Part shown: positions 57,092-64,000 of the stretch, piece by piece
How the letters are laid out: each line of letters begins with the position of its first letter
Position numbering within the stretch: position 1 is the first letter of the stretch
Assembly (NCBI RefSeq): GCF_004217145.1
Contig: NZ_SHKR01000018.1
Span: 62,001 to 126,000 of the forward strand
Length of the DNA stretch: 64,000 nucleotides
Source of the DNA: Kribbella rubisoli
Lineage (GTDB): Bacteria; Actinomycetota; Actinomycetes; Propionibacteriales; Kribbellaceae
Reading direction: 5' to 3'
Notes under the pieces: generated by a model
Database searches by the model: none
What the model was told of the DNA's origin: nothing
Seen by the model: the letters and a program-made list of their open reading frames with translations, nothing else
Position numbers and translations under genes: made by a program

Positions 57092-59500
57092 CTACTGCGT
57101 CACCCGATACACGTCGAAGACGCCCTCGACCGAGCGAACCGCCTTCAGCACATGGCCGAGGTGCGTCGGATCGCCCATCTCGAAGGTGAAGCGCGACTTG
57201 GCGATGCGGTCGCGGGTCGTCGTCAGCGCTGCGGACAGGATGTTCACGTGGTAGTCCGACAGCACGCGGGTGATGTCTGACAGCAACCGCGCCCGGTCCA
57301 GCGCCTCGACCTGGATGGCGACCAGGAAGACGGACTGGGCGGTCGGGGCCCACTCGACCTCGACGATGCGCTCAGGCTGAGTCTTCAGGTTCTCCACGTT
57401 GGCGCAGTCGGCTCGGTGCACCGAGACGCCCGCCCCGCGCGTGACCCACCCGATGATCTCGTCGCCCGGCACCGGCGTACAGCACCGAGCCAGCTTCGAC
57501 AGCACGTCCGTCGCACCCTTGACGATGACGCCGGCGTCGCCGCGAGCAGTGCGCTTGCGGCGCTCACGCGTAGCCGGCAGGTGGACGCCCTCGGCCAGAT
57601 CCTCGGCCGCGCCCTCCTCGCCGCCGTACGTCTCGATCAGACGCCGTACGACGGCCTGCGCGCTGACGTGCTGCTCGCCGACAGCGGCGTACAGACCGGT
57701 GACATCCGGATACCGCAGCGAGTTCGCGACCGCGGTCAGGGTCTCGTGCGACAGCAGGCGCTGGAGCGGCAGGCCCTCCTTGCGGAGCTGCTTCGCGATC
57801 GCGTCCTTGCCGTGCTCGATCGCCTCGTCGCGGCGCTCCTTGGAGAACCAGTGCTTGATCTTGTTCCGCGCGCGGGGGCTCTTGACGAACGTGAGCCAGT
57901 CGCGCGACGGACCCGCGCCCTGCGCCTTCGAGGTGAAGACCTCGACGACGTCGCCGTTCTCGAGCGTGCTCTCCAGCGGCACCAGTCGGCCGTTGACGCG
58001 GGCGCCGATACAGCGGTGGCCGACCTCGGTGTGGATCGCGTACGCGAAGTCGACCGGCGACGACCCCGTCGGCAGCGACATCACGTCGCCGCGCGGGGTG
58101 AAGACGTAGACCTCGGAGTTGTTGATCTCGAACCGCAGCGAGTCGAGGAACTCCGACGGGTCGGAGGTCTCCCGCTGCCAGTCGACGAGCTGCCGCACCC
58201 AGGGCATGTCGTTCGGACCGCCGACGTCGGTGGTCGGCGTGGCCGGCGCGACCGAGCCCGGGTCTTCCTTGTACTTCCAGTGCGCAGCGATGCCGTACTC
58301 CGCGCGACGGTGCATCGAGAACGACCGGATCTGCAGCTCCACCGGCTTGCCCTGCGGGCCGATCACCGTGGTGTGCAGCGACTGGTACATGTTGAACTTC
58401 GGCATCGCGATGTAGTCCTTGAACCGGCCGGGGACCGGGTTCCACCGCGCGTGCAGTATGCCGAGGGCCGCGTAACAGTCGCGAACCGACTCGACCAGGA
58501 CCCGGATGCCGACCAGGTCGTAGATGTCGCCGAACTCGCGGCCGCGGACGATCATCTTCTGGTAGATCGAGTAGTAGTGCTTCGGCCGGCCGGTGACGGT
58601 CGCCTTCACCTTCGCGGCACGCAGGTCCTCGTGGACCTGGTCGATCACGGAGGCCAGGTACTCGTCGCGGGACGGCGCGCGCTCGGCGACCAGCCGCACG
58701 ATCTCGTCGTACACCTTCGGGTGCAGGGTCGAGAACGCGAGGTCCTCGAGCTCCCACTTGATCGTGTTCATACCGAGCCGGTGGGCCAGCGGGGCGTAGA
58801 TCTCCAGCGTCTCGCGGGCGATCCGCTCCTGCTTCTCCTGTCGCAGGAACCCGAGCGTGCGCATGTTGTGCAGCCGGTCGGCGAGCTTGATGACCAGGAC
58901 CCGGATGTCCTTCGACATCGCGACGACCATCTTGCGGATCGTCTCGGCCTGCGCGGACTCGCCGTACTTGACCTTGTCCAGCTTCGTCACGCCGTCGACG
59001 AGCATCGCGATCTCTTCGCCGAAGTCGCGGGTCAGGTCCTCGACCGTGTACGGCGTGTCCTCGACCGTGTCGTGCAGTACGGCGGCGCACAGCGTCGGCG
59101 CCGTCATACCGAGCTCGGCCAGGATCGTGGCGACAGCGAGCGGATGCGTGATGTACGCGTCGCCGCTCTTGCGCAACTGACCGGTGTGGTACTTCTCCGC
59201 GGTCCGGTAGGCGCGCTCGATCAGCGCGAGGTCAGCCTTGGGGTGCGTCGCGCGGACGACCCGGAACAGCGGCTCGAGCATCGGCGCCCGGTTCGGGTGC
59301 CGGGTGCCGCCGAGGCGGGCCAGCCGGGCACGGACCCGGGCCGGCGCGATCCGCGGCGGCTGTGCCGGCGGCTGAGCAGCTTGGGCAGGCGGTTGGGACG
59401 CAGGCGTCGGCGAGACCGGGCGCACCGGTGACGGCGCGCGCGGAGGCTCCTGCGGTACGGCGTTCGGCACCGCAGATGTCATCGCCGGGTCTTCGCCCAC
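57092..59500 (-). CDS. relA: Bifunctional (p)ppGpp synthetase/hydrolase (Rel)
   Basis: 802-residue RSH protein: HD hydrolase (YHTGQLRKSGDAYITHPLAVATIL and VLHDTVEDTP with HD at 143-144), synthetase (FGDIYDLVGIRVLVE, MPKFNMYQSLHTTVIGPQGKPVELQIRS), TGS (VYVFTPRGDVMSLPTGSSPVDFAYAIHTEVG) and a C-terminal zinc-finger/ACT region (RCCTPVPGDEIIGWVTRG; ACT end). Both catalytic halves look intact. The first 60 residues are Pro/Ala-rich. GTG 59500 has GGAGGG upstream. Confidence 0.96.
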   Translation of the reverse strand: MGEDPAMTSAVPNAVPQEPPRAPSPVRPVSPTPASQPPAQAAQPPAQPPRIAPARVRARLARLGGTRHPNRAPMLEPLFRVVRATHPKADLALIERAYRTAEKYHTGQLRKSGDAYITHPLAVATILAELGMTAPTLCAAVLHDTVEDTPYTVEDLTRDFGEEIAMLVDGVTKLDKVKYGESAQAETIRKMVVAMSKDIRVLVIKLADRLHNMRTLGFLRQEKQERIARETLEIYAPLAHRLGMNTIKWELEDLAFSTLHPKVYDEIVRLVAERAPSRDEYLASVIDQVHEDLRAAKVKATVTGRPKHYYSIYQKMIVRGREFGDIYDLVGIRVLVESVRDCYAALGILHARWNPVPGRFKDYIAMPKFNMYQSLHTTVIGPQGKPVELQIRSFSMHRRAEYGIAAHWKYKEDPGSVAPATPTTDVGGPNDMPWVRQLVDWQRETSDPSEFLDSLRFEINNSEVYVFTPRGDVMSLPTGSSPVDFAYAIHTEVGHRCIGARVNGRLVPLESTLENGDVVEVFTSKAQGAGPSRDWLTFVKSPRARNKIKHWFSKERRDEAIEHGKDAIAKQLRKEGLPLQRLLSHETLTAVANSLRYPDVTGLYAAVGEQHVSAQAVVRRLIETYGGEEGAAEDLAEGVHLPATRERRKRTARGDAGVIVKGATDVLSKLARCCTPVPGDEIIGWVTRGAGVSVHRADCANVENLKTQPERIVEVEWAPTAQSVFLVAIQVEALDRARLLSDITRVLSDYHVNILSAALTTTRDRIAKSRFTFEMGDPTHLGHVLKAVRSVEGVFDVYRVTQ

Positions 59501-59553
59501 GTTTGTGTCCCTCCGCCGACAGACCCCCAGTCTAGAGGCCGTTGACCAACGAG

Positions 59554-59587
59554 GCTGACCCGCCTGTGGACAACACGCCGGGTCAGC
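59554..59587 (-). terminator. Hairpin after apt
   Basis: GCTGACCCG and CGGGTCAGC form a perfect 9-bp stem with a 16-base loop, 28 bases beyond the apt stop in the gap before relA. It may attenuate rather than end transcription, because relA follows on the same strand. Confidence 0.5.
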
Positions 59588-59614
59588 TCTCGACTGCGGA
59601 GAGTTTGCCCGAAA

Positions 59615-60157
59615 TCAGACCGTCAGCAAGGAGCTCAACTGCTCGCCTTCGAGGCGCTTGCGGCCCGGAAGGAACGAGAGCTCGAGCAGGACCGCAGTAC
59701 CGGCGACCTCGGCCTCGCAGCGGCGGATCAGGCGCAGACAGGCCTCGACGGTGCCGCCGGTGGCGAGGACGTCGTCGATGACCAGGACCCGGTCACCCGG
59801 AGTGAACGCGTCCTGGTGCACCTCGATGGTCGCCTCGCCGTACTCCAGCGCGTACGACTCCTCGTACGTCGCCGCCGGCAACTTCCCCTTCTTACGCACC
59901 GGCACGAACCCGGCGCCGAGGGCGAGCGCGACCGGGGCGGCCAGGATGAACCCGCGCGCCTCGATCCCGACCACCTTGTCGACCACCGGGTTCCCGTCGT
60001 CGTCCGTCCCGGCCGCAGCCAGCGCCTCCACCACCTGCGCGAAGCCGGTGTGGTCGGCCAGCAGCGGGGTGATGTCCTTGAACACCACCCCCTGCTGCGG
60101 GTAGTCCGGAATATCGCGAATGCCGTCGGCGAGGACCTGCTCGAGCGACCGCATCAC
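59615..60157 (-). CDS. apt: Adenine phosphoribosyltransferase
   Basis: 180 residues. Purine salvage: adenine + PRPP to AMP. VLVIDDVLATGGTVEACL is the PRPP motif and FKDITPLL and GIEARGFILAAPVALALG are family hallmarks. GTG 60157 overlaps the secF stop; ATG 60154 is an equally good start (TGATG). Position between secF and relA is the usual actinobacterial order. Confidence 0.95.
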   Translation of the reverse strand: MMRSLEQVLADGIRDIPDYPQQGVVFKDITPLLADHTGFAQVVEALAAAGTDDDGNPVVDKVVGIEARGFILAAPVALALGAGFVPVRKKGKLPAATYEESYALEYGEATIEVHQDAFTPGDRVLVIDDVLATGGTVEACLRLIRRCEAEVAGTAVLLELSFLPGRKRLEGEQLSSLLTV

Positions 60158-61338
60158 TTACCGCGCTTCGACCGCGGCTTGCGCGTCGGCTGCGGACGCC
60201 CGGCCGCCGTCGCCTTCATCGGCCGGGTCGACGGCGTCGGCGCCGTACCGGTGGCCCGATCCGCCTTCCGCGGCGTGTCTTGTACAGCGGACCGTGCGGC
60301 GGCGCCGGCACCCGCCGTGGCCACCGCGACCGGAGCCGCCGTCGCCGCAGCGGCCGTCTGGGCCTTCTTCGCCGAGACGCGCTTGTTCAGCGCCTTCATG
60401 CCCGGCTCGCGCTCCTTGAAGACCGCGAGCAGCGACGGGGCGATGAAGATCGACGAGTACGCACCGACGGCGATACCGACGAACAGCGCGAGCGACAGGT
60501 CCTTCAGCGGGCCGGTGCCGAGCACGACCGTGCCGACGACCAGGATGGCGCCGACCGGGAGCAGGGCGGTGACCGTGGTGTTGATCGACCGGACCACGGT
60601 CTGGTTGACCGCGAGGTTGGTCGCGTCGGAGTACGTGTACCGGTTCGACCCGGTGATGCCCCGGGTGTTCTCCCGGACCTTGTCGAACACCACGACGGTG
60701 TCGTACAGCGAGTATCCGAGGATCGTCAGTACGCCGATCACGGTCGCCGGCGTCACGTCGAAGCCGACCAGTGCGTACACACCGACGGTGATCGTGACGT
60801 CGTGGATCAGGGCGATGATTGCGGCCATGGAGGCCTTGGCTTCTCGGAAGTACAGCCAGATCACCGCGAACACTGCGACCAGGAACACGATCAACGCGAG
60901 GATCGCCTTGTCGGCGATCTGCTTACCCCAGGATGCGCCGATCTGCTGCGACGTCACCTGCTCGGCCGGGATGCCGGCTTCCTTGGCGATCGCTGCCCGC
61001 ACGTTGCCGACGTCGGCCTGCGCGAGCGGCTTGGTCTGGACGCGGACCTTGTTGTTGTTGATCGTCGTGACGACCGGGTCGCCGAGTCCCTTGGCGTTGG
61101 TCGCCTTCACGGCGTTGGTGAAGTCGTCCACCGTGCTGTCGGTGACCTTGACGGCGGCGTCGTACTCGACACCGCCGCGGAACTCGATGCCGAGCGCCAG
61201 GCCGCGGGTGAACAGGCCGGCCAGCGAGATGATGACCAGGACGGCCGAGAGGCTGAACCAGAACTTGCGGTGGCCGATGAAGTCGTACGAGACCTCACCG
61301 CGGTGCAGCTTGGCACCGATCTGTCCGAGCTTCGACAT
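60154..61338 (-). CDS. secF: Protein translocase subunit SecF
   Basis: 394 residues, six TM helices. Evidence: LGIEFRGGVEYD (D1 motif), VSIVTIGPTIG-like ASWGKQIADKAILALIVFLVAVFAVIWLYF, and GYSLYDTVVVFDKVREN. The C-terminal 80 residues are Ala/Lys/Pro-rich and basic (RPQPTRKPRSKRGK), longer than in E. coli. It uses the proton gradient with SecD to draw exported proteins forward. Overlaps secD stop by one base. Confidence 0.95.
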   Translation of the reverse strand: MSKLGQIGAKLHRGEVSYDFIGHRKFWFSLSAVLVIISLAGLFTRGLALGIEFRGGVEYDAAVKVTDSTVDDFTNAVKATNAKGLGDPVVTTINNNKVRVQTKPLAQADVGNVRAAIAKEAGIPAEQVTSQQIGASWGKQIADKAILALIVFLVAVFAVIWLYFREAKASMAAIIALIHDVTITVGVYALVGFDVTPATVIGVLTILGYSLYDTVVVFDKVRENTRGITGSNRYTYSDATNLAVNQTVVRSINTTVTALLPVGAILVVGTVVLGTGPLKDLSLALFVGIAVGAYSSIFIAPSLLAVFKEREPGMKALNKRVSAKKAQTAAAATAAPVAVATAGAGAAARSAVQDTPRKADRATGTAPTPSTRPMKATAAGRPQPTRKPRSKRGK

Positions 61339-63098
61339 CAGACCTCGCCTCCGAGCGGCTTGCGCGTCGACGGCGTCTTCCGCGGCCGGGCTGTCGGTTT
61401 CGTCTGTCCGGGTAGTCGTTCGACGCCGAGATGCTCGGGATCCAGGCCGGACAGCTTGTGCCCGTGGCCGAAGAAGTCGGTCCGGGCCAGCAGCGTGACC
61501 ACCGGCTTGGTGAACAGGAAGACCACGACCAGGTCGATCAGCGTGGTCAGGCCGAGCGTGAACGCGAACCCGCGGACGCTGCCGATCGCCAGCACGTACA
61601 GCACGATGGCGGCGAGCAGCGAGATCGAGTCGGCCGCGATGATCGTGTGCTTGGCACGGGCCCAGCCGGTCTCCACCGAGGAGCGCAGGCTGCGGCCTTC
61701 ACGCACTTCGTCCCGGAGTCGTTCGAAGTAGATGATGAACGAGTCCGCGGTGATACCGACCGCCACGATCAGACCGGCGATACCGGCCAGCGTCAGCGTG
61801 AAGCCGATCGCCTTGCCGAGCAGGATCACCAGTGACCCGGTCAGGATGCCGGCGACGGCGAGCGACGACACCACCACGATGCCGAGTCCGCGGTAGTACA
61901 GGAAGCAGAAGAGCACGACCAGGGCGAGGCCGATGAGGCCGGCCCAGATACCCGCGGAGAGCTGGTCGCCACCGAGCTGCGGCGACACGGTCTCGACCGA
62001 GGAGATGTCGAACTTGACCGGCAGCGAGCCGTACTTCAGCACGTTGGCCAGGTCACGCGCCTCGGCCTCGGTGAAGGTACCGGTGATCTGCGCCTGGCCG
62101 CCCGGGATCGGGTTGTCCACGCTCGGGGTCGAGATGGTCTTGCCGTCCAGGACGATCGCGAACAGGTTCTGGCCCTGGCCGCGCTGGGAGATGTTCTGCG
62201 TGGCCTTCAGGAACTTGTCGCCGCCGGCAGAGGTGAACTTCAGGTTGACCTGCCACTGCAGACCGTTCTGCGGGATGCCGGCGCTGGCATCCGACAGGTC
62301 GGTACCCGCCAGGATCGCCGGGCCGAGCAGGTACTTGTACTGCCCGTTCTGGTCGCAGGAGAAGATCGCCGTCTTCGGGTCGTCGAGCTGCTTGTCACCG
62401 CACTTGAACGTCGCGAACGCCGCCTGCGTGGCCGCGTCCGGCGTGTAGTTCAGCGGGTCGCCCGCCGCGGTGGCCGGCGTCGACGGGGTCGCGGCCGGCG
62501 TGCTCGGCTTCGGCGTCGTGCTGGCCTTCGGGGTCGGCGTGGGCGTCGGCGTCGCGTCCGCCAGCGCGCTGGTCCAGGCCCGGCCCTTCGGAGTACTGCT
62601 CGTCGTCGGCTTGACCGTGGTGCTCGGCTTCACGGTCGTGCCGGCCTTCGGCGTTGTCGTCGGCTTCGGCGTGGTGCTGGCGCCCGGAGTCGGCGTCGGC
62701 GCGGGAGCCGGCGCGGTCGCCTGCGCACCCAGCACGATCCGGAAGTACAGCAGGGCGGTCTGGCCGACCTGCGACACCAAGGATTCCTTCGTGGCGCCCG
62801 GGACGGCCACGTTGATGTGGTTCGCCCCGGAGGTGGTGATGTCGGCCTCGGCCACACCGGCGCCGTTGACGCGCTGGCCGATGATGTTCTTCGCCTCGTT
62901 CAACTGGTCGGCGGTCACCTTGCCCTTACCGTCGAACGTGCTGGCGGTCAGCGTGATGGTGGTGCCACCGCGCAGGTCCAGTCCGAGCTTGGGCTTCCAG
63001 GTCTTGGTCAGCGCCATGATGCCGAACAGCAGGACCACGACCACCAGCAAGGCGATCAGGTTCCGCCCGGGGCGGGATGTCGACGAACTCGTTGCCAC
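61338..63098 (-). CDS. secD: Protein translocase subunit SecD
   Basis: 586 residues. One N-terminal TM helix, periplasmic P1 region and five C-terminal helices. LGLDLRGGTTITL is the hallmark and ITADSFIIYFERLRDEVREG precedes the last helices. The first periplasmic domain carries a long Thr/Pro/Lys/Ala-rich insertion (about residues 135-220), unlike E. coli SecD. Partner of secF and yajC. Confidence 0.95.
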   Translation of the reverse strand: MATSSSTSRPGRNLIALLVVVVLLFGIMALTKTWKPKLGLDLRGGTTITLTASTFDGKGKVTADQLNEAKNIIGQRVNGAGVAEADITTSGANHINVAVPGATKESLVSQVGQTALLYFRIVLGAQATAPAPAPTPTPGASTTPKPTTTPKAGTTVKPSTTVKPTTSSTPKGRAWTSALADATPTPTPTPKASTTPKPSTPAATPSTPATAAGDPLNYTPDAATQAAFATFKCGDKQLDDPKTAIFSCDQNGQYKYLLGPAILAGTDLSDASAGIPQNGLQWQVNLKFTSAGGDKFLKATQNISQRGQGQNLFAIVLDGKTISTPSVDNPIPGGQAQITGTFTEAEARDLANVLKYGSLPVKFDISSVETVSPQLGGDQLSAGIWAGLIGLALVVLFCFLYYRGLGIVVVSSLAVAGILTGSLVILLGKAIGFTLTLAGIAGLIVAVGITADSFIIYFERLRDEVREGRSLRSSVETGWARAKHTIIAADSISLLAAIVLYVLAIGSVRGFAFTLGLTTLIDLVVVFLFTKPVVTLLARTDFFGHGHKLSGLDPEHLGVERLPGQTKPTARPRKTPSTRKPLGGEV

Positions 63099-63182
63099 GT
63101 CAGATTCAACCTTCGTACTTCTGGGCGCGCCGCACCGTCAGGTGGACGCCGAACGCCGCGCCGCAGGCTGGTGGGACGGAAT

Positions 63183-63647
63183 TCAGTTCTCGGTGTGCGT
63201 CGGCGGCAGCTTCGGGGCGTCCTGCACCTTGCCGTCGGCCTTGTCGCGGCCCGTGTCCGGAACGTCGACCTTCGACTCGTCGGTCGAGTCCAGTTCGGTG
63301 GAGTCGGTCGAGTCGGTCGCCTCGTCCGCGGTGTCGGTGGCTTCGGCGGCGTCCTCTTCCGGGACGACCCGGCCGATCGCGGCCTTCACGACCTGAACCA
63401 GCACGCCCTCGGAGATCTCGAGCGTCACGTACTCGTCGTCGGTCTCCTCGACGATGCCGACCAGGCCGCTGGTGGTGATCACCTTGCTACCCGGGGCGAG
63501 CGCGGCGACGGTGTCAGCCTGACGCTGGCGCTGCTTCTTCTGCGTGCGGCTCATGAACCAGATCATTCCGACGATCAGGATCAGCGGTAGCAGCAGCGTG
63601 ATGCCGCCGCCCCCGGAGGAGGCCATCGGTACGGCGAGGAGTTGCAT
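63183..63647 (-). CDS. yajC: Preprotein translocase subunit YajC
   Basis: 154 residues. One TM helix (ITLLLPLILIVGMIWFM) followed by SRTQKKQRQRQADTVAALAPGSKVITTSGLVGIVEETDDEYVTLEISEGVLVQVVKAAIGRVV, the conserved core. The C-terminal 50 residues are acidic and rich in Asp/Thr/Ser and appear lineage-specific. It starts with ATG at 63647, upstream of secD with an 84-base gap. Confidence 0.92.
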   Translation of the reverse strand: MQLLAVPMASSGGGGITLLLPLILIVGMIWFMSRTQKKQRQRQADTVAALAPGSKVITTSGLVGIVEETDDEYVTLEISEGVLVQVVKAAIGRVVPEEDAAEATDTADEATDSTDSTELDSTDESKVDVPDTGRDKADGKVQDAPKLPPTHTEN

Positions 63648-63838
63648 CGGGTCTCAGAATCCTTTGTCGATCGGAAATACGGGCGTCCGGCACGCTCTGC
63701 TCGAAAGCGCGCAGGTCGCAGCGGAATAACCTGGAGGTCAGGCCACCGGGGAGTCTAACCCTGAGCGGCAACAAGTACCTCATGACACCGGGTCACGTTT
63801 GAGTTACTCGCTACTGCAGTAACTACGCTCCGGCGCCC

Positions 63839-63860
63839 GCGGACGTTCCCCGACGTCCGC
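63839..63860 (-). terminator. Hairpin after ruvB
   Basis: GCGGACGT/ACGTCCGC, 8-bp perfect stem with a six-base loop, 22 bases downstream of the ruvB stop. A second weaker repeat (AGTTACT/AGTAACT, 63802-63824) follows. Confidence 0.55.
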
Positions 63861-63882
63861 TGTTCAGTTGGGGTCGGTCTCC

Positions 63883-64000
63883 TTAGTCCTCATCGGTGTC
63901 GAAGAGCGTGTCGGCGAACGTCGCGCCCTTCGGGACCTTCAGCCCGATGTGCCGCCACGCCGCGGGCGTGGCGACGCGACCGCGCGGCGTACGGGCCAGA
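63883..64000 (-). CDS. ruvB: Holliday junction ATP-dependent helicase RuvB (C-terminal end only)
   Basis: The last 39 codons of a minus-strand gene that continues beyond the window. LARTPRGRVATPAAWRHIGL is the C-terminal winged-helix end of RuvB, followed by a short acidic tail (FDTDED) and TAA at 63883-63885. The order ruvB-yajC-secD-secF matches other actinobacteria. Confidence 0.88.
   Translation of the reverse strand, partial: LARTPRGRVATPAAWRHIGLKVPKGATFADTLFDTDED

Noticed and set aside
1..64000. tRNA genes, CRISPR arrays, insertion sequences, attachment sites
   Set aside because: I looked for cloverleaf-like segments, regular direct repeats and transposase or integrase motifs on both strands and saw none that could be supported by eye.

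Overview
The window is high-GC (about 70%) actinobacterial chromosome. Housekeeping gene order (ruvB-yajC-secD-secF-apt-relA, then hisS-aspS, then rarA, then alaS-ruvX-mltG-aroE, all on the minus strand), frequent GTG/TTG starts, four-base ATGA/GTGA overlaps, Tat lipoproteins and an actinobacterial SecA2 all point to Actinomycetota. A Propionibacteriales genus such as Kribbella is my best guess, from general gene style only; no rRNA or other marker gene is present to prove it.

Layout. 1-11.1 kb: two bicovalent-type FAD oxidases, a prepilin peptidase, a Gre-like small protein, a DUF2330 protein, then the core operon (read right to left) DUF948 - small membrane protein - alaS - ruvX - mltG - aroE. 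11.2-13.6 kb: a Thr/Pro-rich membrane protein, a SnoaL-like protein and rarA. 13.8-46.8 kb: a long accessory stretch between rarA and aspS. It holds secA2 and an uncharacterised three-gene cassette; a probably LacI-regulated GxGYxYP protein opposite an esterase; a SIR2-like protein translationally coupled to a nucleotide-sugar dehydratase/epimerase; a recombination scar with broken kinase and permease genes; a PrsW protease; a four-gene operon with a PatA-like subtilisin, a PatG-like protein and two small Cys-containing peptides; a GntR/membrane pair; a GntR(FCD)-controlled peptide ABC importer joined to an amidase and two hydrolases; an ECF sigma pair; and a GH19 chitinase. 46.8-64 kb: aspS, hisS, an MBL hydrolase, DUF349, an AbiEi/DUF559-like protein, a secreted papain-like protease with a membrane-anchored partner, an M15-like lipoprotein, then relA, apt, secF, secD, yajC and the end of ruvB.

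How it works together. The core genes serve translation (alaS, aspS, hisS), the stringent response (relA), protein export (secDF-yajC, secA2), recombination (ruvB, ruvX, rarA) and wall/aromatic synthesis (mltG, aroE). The accessory part holds the novelty. The two strongest candidates for an undescribed system are the split PatA/PatG-like protease operon with two candidate precursor peptides (29.76-32.13 kb) and the membrane protein / NAD(P)-sugar enzyme / SIR2-like operon (22.98-26.62 kb), which resembles an anti-phage module. No tRNA, rRNA, CRISPR array, transposase or integrase was recognised.
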